From Streptomyces syringium (GTDB lineage Bacteria; Actinomycetota; Actinomycetes; Streptomycetales; Streptomycetaceae): a stretch of DNA of 64,000 nt. Position 1 is the stretch's first letter. Every line of letters begins with the position of its first letter. The notes under the pieces are model-generated. The model had not been told where the DNA came from. It was given only the letters and a program-made list of their open reading frames with translations, and made no database searches. Shown here piece after piece: positions 28,238-36,808 of this stretch. The DNA is taken from positions 3,348,001 through 3,412,000 of the forward strand of contig NZ_JAGIOH010000001.1 of NCBI RefSeq assembly GCF_017876625.1. The letters run 5' to 3'. The position numbers and the translations under genes were made by a program.

Positions 28238-29464
28238 TCAGCCGTGCCGACGCGCTCCGGCCGCCCGTCGCTGCTCGATGCCCCGGGCCGCCTCGCCCGC
28301 CCCGGCCGCGGCCAGCACTCCGGCCAGGTGCTCGTCGACCGTCCCGGGGTCCTCCAGCATCACCAGGTGCCCGGCGCCCGGTACGAGCACCAGCTCGGCG
28401 TCCGGCAGGGCCGCCGCGATGGCCTCGCTGTGCTCGCTCGGCGTCATCAGGTCCCTCTCCCCGGCGAGGACGAGCACCGGCATGTGGTCGAAGGCGCACA
28501 GCGCCTCCACCTTGTCGTGCGCGGCGAGGGCCGGGTAGAACTCGGCGACGATCTCGACCGGCGTCGCCTCGATCAGCCGCTCGGCGAACCGCGCCAGCGC
28601 CGGGTCCACATCGCGCGAGCCGAACGAATAGCGCTTGATGAGCCCCGCGAACAGATCGGCGGTGGCCCGCCGCCCCCGCTCGACCAGCGCGGCCTGCGCG
28701 GTCATCAGCCTGAAGACGCCCGGCAGGACGCGGCTCGCCACGTTCAGCCCGCCGACGACGGGAAGGCCGTAGGTGAGCTCGGCGATCAGCCCCGAGGACG
28801 TGCCGATGAAGGCCGCGCCCACGACGCGCTCGGCGACCAGCTCCGGGTACTGCGCGGCGAGCGCCATCATCGTCATGCCGCCCATCGAGTGCCCCACCAG
28901 TACCAGGGGCCCCTCGGGGGCGGCGGCGTCGATGACCGCCTTGAGGTCACGGCCCAGCAGGTCGATGCTGACGGGCGTTTCGCGGTCGCGCTGGGCGACG
29001 CCGCGGGCGGAGCGGCCGTGGCTGCGCTGGTCCCAGAAGACGGTCCGCACGGCACCGCGCAGCGCGGACCGCTGGAAGTGCCAGGCGTCCTGCCCCAGGC
29101 AGTAGCCGTGGCTGAAAATGACGGTGACCGGCTCGGCCTGGGGGCGGGCGGCGCCCCCGAAGAGCCGTCGGCGGGGCGCCGGGGCGTCCGCCGCGGCCGG
29201 GTCGTCGACCTCGTCGACCTCGTAGTACAGCTCGGTGCCGTCCTCGGCGACCGCCTTGCCCGCGGTGCCGCGCAGCGTCCCGTACGGGGCCGAGGCGTCC
29301 AGGGCGAGGCGCGCCTTGCGGCGCATGCCGCGGCCCACCGTCAGGCGTTCCACCGCCACACCGACCGCGGCCCCGGTGGCGATGATCCCGATCGCGGCGC
29401 CCGCGACCCCGGCGCCCCGCCACCGGCCGGCGGCGTCCACGCCCGTGGTGTCTCCTTCGCTCAT
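28238..29464 (-). CDS. Alpha/beta hydrolase
   Basis: 408 residues. An N-terminal hydrophobic segment (WRGAGVAGAAIGIIATGAAV) suggests a membrane anchor or signal. The hydrolase fold has SHGYCLGQDAWHFQ (oxyanion region), the nucleophile elbow GHSMGG, and the His near PGAGHLVMLEDP; VLAGERDLMTPS is the Asp region. Conserved between alr and tsaE in Streptomyces. The substrate is unknown. It starts 17 bp after the alr stop, so one transcript is likely. Confidence 0.88.
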   Translation of the reverse strand: MSEGDTTGVDAAGRWRGAGVAGAAIGIIATGAAVGVAVERLTVGRGMRRKARLALDASAPYGTLRGTAGKAVAEDGTELYYEVDEVDDPAAADAPAPRRRLFGGAARPQAEPVTVIFSHGYCLGQDAWHFQRSALRGAVRTVFWDQRSHGRSARGVAQRDRETPVSIDLLGRDLKAVIDAAAPEGPLVLVGHSMGGMTMMALAAQYPELVAERVVGAAFIGTSSGLIAELTYGLPVVGGLNVASRVLPGVFRLMTAQAALVERGRRATADLFAGLIKRYSFGSRDVDPALARFAERLIEATPVEIVAEFYPALAAHDKVEALCAFDHMPVLVLAGERDLMTPSEHSEAIAAALPDAELVLVPGAGHLVMLEDPGTVDEHLAGVLAAAGAGEAARGIEQRRAAGARRHG

Positions 29465-29481
29465 TCCCGGTCCCCCGTGTC

Positions 29482-30666
29482 CTAGCTGTGGTCCACGTCC
29501 TCGGTGATCTCCTGCGTGTTCCCGTTCTCACCGACATAGACGCGGGGCACCCGGCTGGAGATGCGCGTGACGACCTCATAGGCGATCGTGCCCGTGGCAC
29601 GCGCCCAGTCCTCGGCGGTCGGCTCGCCCCGGTCGCCCGGGCCGAACAGCACCGCCTCGTCACCCACCTGCGCGCTGTCGCCACCCAGGTCCACGACGAA
29701 CTGGTCCATGGCCACCCGGCCCGCGACCGTCCGCCACTTGCCCCCCACCAGCACCGGCCCGGTGCCGGAGGCGGCCCGCGGAATGCCGTCGGCGTACCCG
29801 ACGGGGACGAGGGCGAGCGTAGTGGGCCCGGGCGTCGTGTAGTGATGCCCGTACGAGACACCGTGACCGCCCGGCGCCCGCTTGACCGAGGCGAGGGACG
29901 CGGACAGCGTCATCACGGGCTTGAGGCCGAAGTCCTCCGGGGTGCCGACCTCGGGGCTCGGGGAGACGCCGTAGACCGCGACACCCGTCCGCACGAGGTC
30001 GAAGTGGGTCTCGGGGAGCGTGAGCAGCGCCGGGGAATTGGCGATGTGCCGCACCTCGGGGGTGATCCCCTGGCGCTCGGCGTAGTCGAGGGCGTCCTTG
30101 AAGACCCGCAGCTGGGCCTGGATGGAGGGGTGGCCGGGCTCGTCCGCGCAGGCGAAGTGCGACCAGATGCCGGTGACCCGGATCAGGCCCTCGGCCTCGG
30201 CCTGGCGGGCTGCGAGCACCAGCTCCGGCCAGTCGTCGGGCTGGCAGCCGTTGCGCCCGAGGCCGGTGTCGATCTTCAGCTGCACCCGGGCCCGCAGGCC
30301 GCTCGCGTGCACCGCCGCCGACACTTCCTCCAGCGCCCACATGCCGCTGACCGACACGTCGATGTCGGCCTCGACGGCCTCCCGCCACGGCCCGCCCGGC
30401 GTCCACAGCCAGCACATCAGCCGTCCGGTGTCCCCCGCGTCCCGCAGCGCCAGCGCCTCCTGCGGCGTGGCCGTACCGAGCCACTCGGCCCCGGCCTGCC
30501 GCGCCGCACGCGCGCAGCGCACCGCGCCGTGGCCGTAGGCGTCCGCCTTGACCACGGCCATCAGCTGCGCCCGGGGCGCACGTGCCCGCAGCGTCGTCAC
30601 GTTGGCCCGCAGGGCGGCCAGGTCGATCACGGCACGGGCGCGCATCGGCATCGGTGTCTCACTCAT
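29482..30666 (-). CDS. alr: Alanine racemase
   Basis: 394 residues from ATG 30666; the longer open frame upstream overlaps the divergent nnrD/nnrE gene. It makes D-alanine for peptidoglycan. The PLP lysine is Lys40 in VVKADAYGHG, and the catalytic Tyr is in GVSYGHHYTTPG; IKIDTGLGRNGCQPDD holds the conserved Arg-site region. Head of an alr-hydrolase-tsaE transcript. Confidence 0.96.
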   Translation of the reverse strand: MSETPMPMRARAVIDLAALRANVTTLRARAPRAQLMAVVKADAYGHGAVRCARAARQAGAEWLGTATPQEALALRDAGDTGRLMCWLWTPGGPWREAVEADIDVSVSGMWALEEVSAAVHASGLRARVQLKIDTGLGRNGCQPDDWPELVLAARQAEAEGLIRVTGIWSHFACADEPGHPSIQAQLRVFKDALDYAERQGITPEVRHIANSPALLTLPETHFDLVRTGVAVYGVSPSPEVGTPEDFGLKPVMTLSASLASVKRAPGGHGVSYGHHYTTPGPTTLALVPVGYADGIPRAASGTGPVLVGGKWRTVAGRVAMDQFVVDLGGDSAQVGDEAVLFGPGDRGEPTAEDWARATGTIAYEVVTRISSRVPRVYVGENGNTQEITEDVDHS

Positions 30667-30753
30667 CCCCGTCAGTGTCTCAGGCCTCCCGGGGCGGCGG
30701 TGCGGGGTGTCATGTTCCGGGCGGGCACACGCCCCGGCGGCCACACTGAATCC

Positions 30754-32184
30754 ATGAGGACTGGCTACAGCGTCGAGACCGTACGGGCCGCCGAGCGCGC
30801 GCTCATGACCGAACTGCCCGAGGGCGCCCTGATGCAGCGCGCGGCGGCCGGGCTCGCCGCCGCCTGCGCCGGCCTGCTGGGCAAGGTGTACGGGGCACGG
30901 GTGGCCCTGCTGGTCGGCAGCGGGGACAACGGCGGCGACGCCCTGTACGCGGGCGCCCGGCTGGCCCGGCGCGGCGCCGGGGTCAGCGCGGTGCTGCTCG
31001 CCCCGGACCGCGCGCACGCGGGCGGCCTGGCGGCACTGCGGGCGGCGGGCGGGCGGATCGCCTCCGCCGAGGAGGGCGACCGCGTGGTCCGGCGCGCGGA
31101 CCTCGTCGTCGACGGGATCGTCGGCATCGGCGGCAAGGGCGGTCTGCGCCCGGCGGCGGAATCCCTGGTCGCGGCGGCGGCCGGGGCCCTGGTGGTCGCC
31201 GTCGACCTGCCCAGCGGCGTCGACGCCGACACCGGCGAGGTGCGCGGCACGGCGGTCCGGGCGGACGCGACCGTCACCTTCGGCGCGTACAAGCCGGGCC
31301 TGCTGATCGACCCGGCCCGGGAGCACGCGGGCGCCCTGCGCCTGGTCGACATCGGCCTCCGCCTGCCGGACGAGCCCGATGTGGAGGCGCTCCAGCACGC
31401 GGACGTCGCCGGGCTGCTGCCCAGCCCGGCGGCCGAGAGCGACAAATACCGCCGGGGCGTGGTGGGCGTGGTGGCCGGCTCGGACCGCTACCCGGGCGCG
31501 GCGGTCCTCTCCGTCGCGGGCGCCCTGCACGGCGGCGCGGGCGCGGTCCGCTACGTCGGCCCCGCGGCCGAGGCGGTCATCGCCCGCTTCCCCGAGACCC
31601 TGGTCTCGGCGGGCCCGCCGTCGAAGGCCGGGCGCGTCCAGGCGTGGGTGGTCGGCCCGGGCCTCGGCGACGACGCCCGCGCCCGCCGTGCCGTCGATGA
31701 CGTCCTGGCCTCGGACGTCCCGGTCCTCGTCGACGCGGACGGCCTGCACCTGGTCTCCGTCGACGCCCTGCGGGCCCGGTCCGCCGCGACCGTCCTCACC
31801 CCGCACGCCGGCGAGGCGGCGGCCCTCCTCGGCTGCTCCCGCGAGGACGTCGAGTCGTCCCGCCTGTCCTCGGCGCGGGCCCTGGCGGAACGCTTCGGCG
31901 TGACGGCCCTGCTGAAGGGCTCGACGACGGTGGTGGCCTGCGCCTCGGGCGCGGCGGTGCGGGTGAACCCGACGGGGACACCGTGGCTGGCCACGGCGGG
32001 GAGCGGGGACGTGCTGTCGGGCCTGACGGGCTCCCTGCTGGCCGCGGGGCTGCCGGGGCGGGACGCGGCGTCGGTGGGCGCGTATCTGCACGGCCTGGCG
32101 GCACGGTCGCTGGGCGCGGCGCCGCTGACGGCGATGGGGGTGGCGGGGGCCCTGGCGGGGGCGTGGCGGGCGGTGTCAGAGTGA
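30754..32184 (+). CDS. nnrD: Bifunctional NAD(P)H-hydrate epimerase/dehydratase
   Basis: 476 residues from ATG 30754. The N-terminal epimerase (NnrE/YjeF_N, about 1-210) has GSGDNGGDALYAGARLARRG and VDLPSGVDADTGEV. The C-terminal ADP-dependent dehydratase (NnrD, about 220-476) has NPTGTPWLATAGSGDVLSGL, with the catalytic Asp, and VLTPHAGEAAALLG. It repairs damaged NAD(P)HX. Divergent from alr; the 3' end overlaps that of the NACHT gene by 9 bp. Confidence 0.95.
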   Translation: MRTGYSVETVRAAERALMTELPEGALMQRAAAGLAAACAGLLGKVYGARVALLVGSGDNGGDALYAGARLARRGAGVSAVLLAPDRAHAGGLAALRAAGGRIASAEEGDRVVRRADLVVDGIVGIGGKGGLRPAAESLVAAAAGALVVAVDLPSGVDADTGEVRGTAVRADATVTFGAYKPGLLIDPAREHAGALRLVDIGLRLPDEPDVEALQHADVAGLLPSPAAESDKYRRGVVGVVAGSDRYPGAAVLSVAGALHGGAGAVRYVGPAAEAVIARFPETLVSAGPPSKAGRVQAWVVGPGLGDDARARRAVDDVLASDVPVLVDADGLHLVSVDALRARSAATVLTPHAGEAAALLGCSREDVESSRLSSARALAERFGVTALLKGSTTVVACASGAAVRVNPTGTPWLATAGSGDVLSGLTGSLLAAGLPGRDAASVGAYLHGLAARSLGAAPLTAMGVAGALAGAWRAVSE

Positions 32185-35100
32185 GAGTTCGGGCGACGTG
32201 CGGTAGAGAGCGCAGCCGCTCGGCAGCAGATCCACGTTACGGACGGGGCCGGGGTGGCGGAGGATCAGGCTCTCCAGGCTCAGGCCCTCCAGGAGGGCCA
32301 GGTCGAGGGTTTCCTTGGCGGCGAACTCATGCGTGCTGATGGCCAGCGCCCGGGTGCCCGGGAAGACCTCCGGCAGATGAGCCAGCCCGGCGAGACCGAT
32401 GACATCGGCGAGGGCGAGGTCGGACACACGAAGCAGCGGCTCCGCGTGCCGCAGCGTGGTCAGGTCCATCCTCCTGATGCACAGCGCGCCGAGCCGGGGC
32501 AGCGTGGCCAGGGGAAAGGCCGACAGGGGATGTTCGGGGTTGCTGAGGGTAACCGTTACGAGCCGGGGGTGCCTGCTCAACCCCACCAGCCGCAGCCCGG
32601 CCGCACCACGTCCCAGGGTCAGCGACTTGAGCCGGGGCGGCAGCGGCAGTTCGCCGTCCGCCCCGTCGGGGACACCAGAATGGGTGCATTCGAAGTCCAG
32701 TGACTCCAGCCGTTCGAGACCGGCCACCGCCTCCAAGCCCGGGGGAAACCCGAACAAGGACAGTTCGAGGAGCCGGAGTGCTTCGCCATTCAGCGCCCCC
32801 AGGTGGGACACGCCCTCGGACTCGGTGATCCGCAGCGAGCGCAGCGGAGGGCAGTCACGCAGGGCGCGCAGATCGATGATCTCCTGACATCCGCGCAGCG
32901 AGAGGTCCGTGAGGGCCGGTGTGGCCAGGTCCGCCAGATCCTCGGGAGCGGACGACCCCCGCCACTGCACCTCGGGGCGTCCGCCGAGCCTCTTGAGCGC
33001 GGCCAGGTGCTCCCGGGTCTTCGCGACGAACGCGAGCGAGGCAGTTCTTTTTCCCTCGTACGAGAGCTTGCCGATCACCGCGTCCGCGTACTGATCGGTG
33101 TCGAAGCGGTCCCACGCCCAGGCGAGCTGGGAGCGGACCGCCAGGGAGGGGTGGGTGGCGTACCGGGACAGCAGGGGAATGGCCCGGTCGTCCGCCACCA
33201 GGGTCGCCGCCACGACGACGGCGTGGGCCACCTCGTCGTCCAGCCCTTCGGGCCCCGGCAGCAGGTCCAGCACGACCCGCCCCGCCGCCGCCAGTACCTT
33301 GGCCGACTCCTGGTCGCGCGGCGGCACGAGCTCCGCGGCCGCCTTCTCGACCCGTGCCCGCACGTCATAGGCCACCTCGGTGGCGTGCTCCAGACAGGCC
33401 GCGGCCAGCAGGTGCAGCCGGTAGCGGTGGGTTTCCTCGGCGTCCCCGCGCTTGAGGAGCATGTCGAGCAGCTCGGCACGCGCGCGTGGCGGGGCGTGGC
33501 CGACGGCCATGCGCAGCACGTCCTCCCACTGGTCGTCGTGGGCGTGGTTGACGAGGACGTCGAAGTCCCAGTCGTCCACGGCGGCCTGGGCCCCCAGATA
33601 GTCCTGGAACGTGCGGTGGATGAAGTCCAGGGTCTCGCTGGTGGGCCGCCGCAACAGCCCGCTGCGCAGGACGAGATGGCTCAAAATCTCCTCGGCGCTG
33701 CCGCGCGCGGCGACGGAGGGCATGGCGGGGAGCGCCCGTTCGACGATCTCGACGGCCTTGTGCCATTCGATCTCGGACCGGCCGTTGCGGATCAGCCAGT
33801 AGGCGATCTTCTGCAACAGCGCCACCTGATGGGATTGTTCGAGCTCCATCCCGTCCCGGCCCGCGACGATCTCGCGCTCGCGGTCCCGCCGTACGAGCAG
33901 CAGTTCCAGCGCGGCGCGGTACAGCTCCATCCGGCCGTGCGGCAGATATCCGCGGCGGGAGCGGTTGAGGGCGCAGATCAGCGCGCACATCAGCGGGTTG
34001 GTGGCCAGCCGCCCCAGGTCTGGTTTGGCGACGACCGCCGTGGTGAGTGCGTCCCGGAAGGTCCGCAACTGCGCGTTGTGCCGCGCTCCGGCGGCCGTGT
34101 GCCACCGGTCGATGAAGGCCGCGACGTCGCCCCGGCTCATCGGGAGCAGCTCCAGCTCGGTGAAGCCCGCGTCCGCGAGCCAGCCCTCGCGGACCGCGGA
34201 CGGTCTGGTGGTGATGACGTACCGCGCGTCGGGGTAGGCGGCCAGCAGGTCCTTGACCCAGGTCAGCGTGCGTCGGCGGTCGGCTTCGGGGACCTCGTCC
34301 ACGCCGTCGATCAGCAACAGCACGCTGCCCTCGGTCAGCCTGCGGGTCACCCACCCCGCGGCTGCGGGAAGCCCGGCCAGCGGTCGGGCGGCGGCAGCGA
34401 GGAACTCCTCCGGCTGCGGCAGCTCGCCCTTCCGGATCAGCGATCGCAGGGGCAGGGTGAGCGGCACGCAGTCGCTCAGGTGGCTCAGCCCCGGGGGCAG
34501 GTCGCCGCGTGCGCTGATCGTCGCGAGCCACTGGAGCAGCGTGGTCTTGCCCGAGCCGGCCGCGCCCCGCAGCAGCACCCGCTTCTGTCCGGCCAGCGCG
34601 TCTTCGGCCCGCCTCGGCGACGACCGTACGGCGGTGTCCCCGTCCGAAACCCCGAAGCCTCCGGGACGCGTGGAGCGTGGCACGCCGGTCAGTTCGAGGC
34701 TGAGGTAGGCCGCGTCGAGCGGCCATGTCTCGCCCTCACCGTCGGAGAGGGTGAGGCCCACGATGGTCAGTTCGCCGACCTTGCCGATGATGTAGTCGCG
34801 GAGCCTCCGCTCGAACGCCTCGATCTCGAGCTGGCGGGAGGAGGTGAGGGGGCGCGTCTCGGGCTTGTGCCCCGCGCGAAGGCACTCGCTGAGGAAGTCG
34901 AAGTGCGACCAGAGCGTGGCGGAGGACGTCACCATCAGACGTCCGTGGTTCCAGCCCTTCGGGTCCGCGCACACCACTCCGGCGAGCAGCCCGTCCACGA
35001 AGACGGCGGATCCGGACATGCCCGCCCACGGCGAGCTCCCGTCGGCGAGCGCCTCCGGGGCGCCGTGGTCGCTGTCGAGCACATGGCGGCCGCTGAGGAG

Positions 35101-35496
35101 ATTGCTGCCCGGTTTGAGCGTCCCCACGACCTGCTCGGTGTCGAGTTCACCGTCCACGTCCCGTTGCACCTGCGGAAACCCGACGGTCTGGGCACCCGGC
35201 AGGGCCCTCAGATCCCGGGCCCGCCCCCACAGCAAGGGGTCGAAACCGCCCGCCACCTCTTCGGTCACCAGGTCCCGTTCGGCGAGCAGCAGTGCGGCGT
35301 CACACCGTCGCTTCTCGTCCCGCGCCCACACCACTTTGCACCGCACGGGTCCGACGCCGCCGGGCACGACGACCTGGGGCGCGGGCGCATCGCCCACCAC
35401 GTGTGCGGCGGTCAGAACGAGCCTGGGCGCCAGCAGATAGCCACTCCCCTGGCTTCGGCCCAACACCGCCGCGATACGTTCCGTTGCCGGGTGCAC
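32176..35496 (-). CDS. Trypsin-NACHT-LRR STAND protein (bacterial NLR-like)
   Basis: 1106 residues from GTG 35496, which has GGAGGAGGG 5-6 nt upstream. Residues 1-210 form a trypsin-like serine protease: His32 (LTAAHVVG), Asp66 (RRCDAALLLAE) and Ser161 (GMSGSAVF). A linker (about 222-275) contains VGELTIVGLTLSDGEGETW. NACHT at about 300-640: Walker A GAAGSGKTT (311-319), Walker B LLLIDGVDE (393-401), YVITTRPSA, and the winged-helix motif FIHRTFQDYLGAQ. A helical region follows, then leucine-rich repeats at about 860-1090. Bacterial NACHT proteins with nuclease or protease effectors protect against phage; that role is inferred. Both enzyme triad and P-loop look intact. No partner gene is obvious. 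Confidence 0.92.
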   Translation of the reverse strand: MHPATERIAAVLGRSQGSGYLLAPRLVLTAAHVVGDAPAPQVVVPGGVGPVRCKVVWARDEKRRCDAALLLAERDLVTEEVAGGFDPLLWGRARDLRALPGAQTVGFPQVQRDVDGELDTEQVVGTLKPGSNLLSGRHVLDSDHGAPEALADGSSPWAGMSGSAVFVDGLLAGVVCADPKGWNHGRLMVTSSATLWSHFDFLSECLRAGHKPETRPLTSSRQLEIEAFERRLRDYIIGKVGELTIVGLTLSDGEGETWPLDAAYLSLELTGVPRSTRPGGFGVSDGDTAVRSSPRRAEDALAGQKRVLLRGAAGSGKTTLLQWLATISARGDLPPGLSHLSDCVPLTLPLRSLIRKGELPQPEEFLAAAARPLAGLPAAAGWVTRRLTEGSVLLLIDGVDEVPEADRRRTLTWVKDLLAAYPDARYVITTRPSAVREGWLADAGFTELELLPMSRGDVAAFIDRWHTAAGARHNAQLRTFRDALTTAVVAKPDLGRLATNPLMCALICALNRSRRGYLPHGRMELYRAALELLLVRRDREREIVAGRDGMELEQSHQVALLQKIAYWLIRNGRSEIEWHKAVEIVERALPAMPSVAARGSAEEILSHLVLRSGLLRRPTSETLDFIHRTFQDYLGAQAAVDDWDFDVLVNHAHDDQWEDVLRMAVGHAPPRARAELLDMLLKRGDAEETHRYRLHLLAAACLEHATEVAYDVRARVEKAAAELVPPRDQESAKVLAAAGRVVLDLLPGPEGLDDEVAHAVVVAATLVADDRAIPLLSRYATHPSLAVRSQLAWAWDRFDTDQYADAVIGKLSYEGKRTASLAFVAKTREHLAALKRLGGRPEVQWRGSSAPEDLADLATPALTDLSLRGCQEIIDLRALRDCPPLRSLRITESEGVSHLGALNGEALRLLELSLFGFPPGLEAVAGLERLESLDFECTHSGVPDGADGELPLPPRLKSLTLGRGAAGLRLVGLSRHPRLVTVTLSNPEHPLSAFPLATLPRLGALCIRRMDLTTLRHAEPLLRVSDLALADVIGLAGLAHLPEVFPGTRALAISTHEFAAKETLDLALLEGLSLESLILRHPGPVRNVDLLPSGCALYRTSPELSL

Positions 35497-35578
35497 AGCC
35501 GCCCTCCTCCGCCCGTCCACGCGCGGAGCTGACGATACGCCAGGTGCGGGCCGGCGGAGCCGGGAGCGGTGGAAGGCG

Positions 35579-35983
35579 TCAGGCCGTCGCGGCCGGGCCG
35601 GCCAGAACCTCCAGGTAGTGCCGGTTGTACATGACGCCGAGGATGTTCCCGAAAGGATCGACGACGGAGGCGGTGACGAACCCCTCGCCGCGTTCGATCG
35701 GCGGCTGGTACTCCTTGGCGCCCATGGACAACAGCTTCTCGACCGTGGCCTCCAAGTCGTCGACGTGCCAGTACATGAGCGCACCGGCCGGGCGGGCGGT
35801 CGCACCCTCGGGGGCGAAGCGGCTGTCGATCAGGCCCAGCTCGTGCTGGTAGTCGCCGATGCGGAACTCGGCATAACCCGGACGTTCGAAGTACGGCTCG
35901 ATCCCCAGCAGCTCGGCGTACCAGCGCTTGGCCGCCTCCAGATCGTCTGCCCAGAAGTTGAGAGTGGTGAGTCCTCGCAACAC
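35579..35983 (-). CDS. VOC-family (glyoxalase/bleomycin-resistance fold) protein
   Basis: 134 residues from GTG 35983 with AAGGGAG 6 nt upstream. Paired beta-alpha-beta-beta-beta modules: LNFWADDLEAAKRWYAELLG and YWHVDDLEATVEKLLSMGA; VVDPFGNILGVMYN carries the second-module metal-ligand region. It may bind a metal or small hydrophobic ligand; substrate unknown. It lies 82 bp upstream of the NACHT gene on the same strand, but the separate ribosome binding site and gap leave cotranscription open. Confidence 0.85.
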   Translation of the reverse strand: MLRGLTTLNFWADDLEAAKRWYAELLGIEPYFERPGYAEFRIGDYQHELGLIDSRFAPEGATARPAGALMYWHVDDLEATVEKLLSMGAKEYQPPIERGEGFVTASVVDPFGNILGVMYNRHYLEVLAGPAATA

Positions 35984-36083
35984 GGTGCGCTCCCTTCGTT
36001 GGCCGATAACCTGAAGGTAGCGGGCCAGTAGGACGGAACACGTCCTAGATGGGCGCCGTAAGGGCATCTGGCCCGCCCGTTCC

Positions 36084-36488
36084 TCACGCGCTCAACGCGA
36101 CGCCCTCCCGCAGCTCGAACCAGACCTGCTTTCCGACCAGGTCGAGCCCGTCCCACACCCACGTGACGCCGGAGGCGTGCGACAGCCGCCGTACGAGCAT
36201 CAGTCCCCTCCCGCCTTCCTCGTCCGCACGCGCCCGACGCGGCCACGGCAGCCTGCGGAGGTCGTCATCCCGGACGGCCACCACGACGTGCTCCGCCCCG
36301 ACGGTCACCTCCACGGCGAGCACGGGCACGCGCGCGTGCCGCACGACGTTCGTCACGGCGTCCGAGACGCAGACCCGGGCGTTCTCGATCAACGGCCGCC
36401 GGTCGGCGGCGACAAGGGCGGCGGAGACGAATTCCCTGGCCAGCCGGGCGGAGGTCGGCACGGCGGGGGCGACGAGCCGGTAGGTCAT
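36084..36488 (-). CDS. ATP-binding regulatory protein (anti-sigma/HATPase_c type)
   Basis: 134 residues from ATG 36488, overlapping the previous stop as ATGA. Bergerat fold: N-box ARVCVSDAVTNVVRHAR, G1 region VVAVRDDDLRRLPW and G2 EGGRGLMLVRRLS. Streptomyces has dozens of such soluble kinase-like ATPases related to SpoIIAB/RsbW; most pair with small partner proteins, as here. No sigma factor is adjacent, so the target is unknown. Confidence 0.88.
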   Translation of the reverse strand: MTYRLVAPAVPTSARLAREFVSAALVAADRRPLIENARVCVSDAVTNVVRHARVPVLAVEVTVGAEHVVVAVRDDDLRRLPWPRRARADEEGGRGLMLVRRLSHASGVTWVWDGLDLVGKQVWFELREGVALSA

Positions 36489-36664
36489 CGGCCCGCCTCC
36501 GCGTGGTGGACGGGACGGCGGACGACGTCGAAACCGTGGGCTGTCGCCCAGAGGCCGTACGGGCTCGCCGGGGGCGGTGGCGCGACGGCGCGCGTGATGC
36601 CGGCTGAGCGGCGGGGGAACGGGGCTCTCGCCCAGCGGGTCCAACGACGGATAAAGTCAGGCAT
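36485..36664 (-). CDS. Small basic protein translationally coupled to the ATPase
   Basis: 59 residues from ATG 36664 behind GAGGAG at 8 nt. Sequence begins MPDFIRRWTRWARAPFP and is Arg/Pro-rich. Its TGA overlaps the ATG of the ATP-binding protein by 4 nt. Small basic genes often precede this class of ATPase gene in Streptomyces; the function is unknown. Confidence 0.65.
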   Translation of the reverse strand: MPDFIRRWTRWARAPFPRRSAGITRAVAPPPPASPYGLWATAHGFDVVRRPVHHAEAGR

Positions 36665-36808
36665 GTTGACGCTCCTCGTAAGCGTTGGCCATGCCCCCGG
36701 GCCGTTCACAGCGGTCGCGGGGGTCCTTCGACCATCACAGAGTGCCGACACACCAAGGCCGGAACTATCAGAGGTTGTTGATAGCCCCGGCCTATGGATT
36801 GCCGGCGG

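Noticed and set aside
35579..35983. VOC protein as a dedicated partner of the trypsin-NACHT-LRR gene
   Set aside because: Same strand, but an 82-bp gap, its own strong ribosome binding site and a housekeeping-like family give no support for a joint system.
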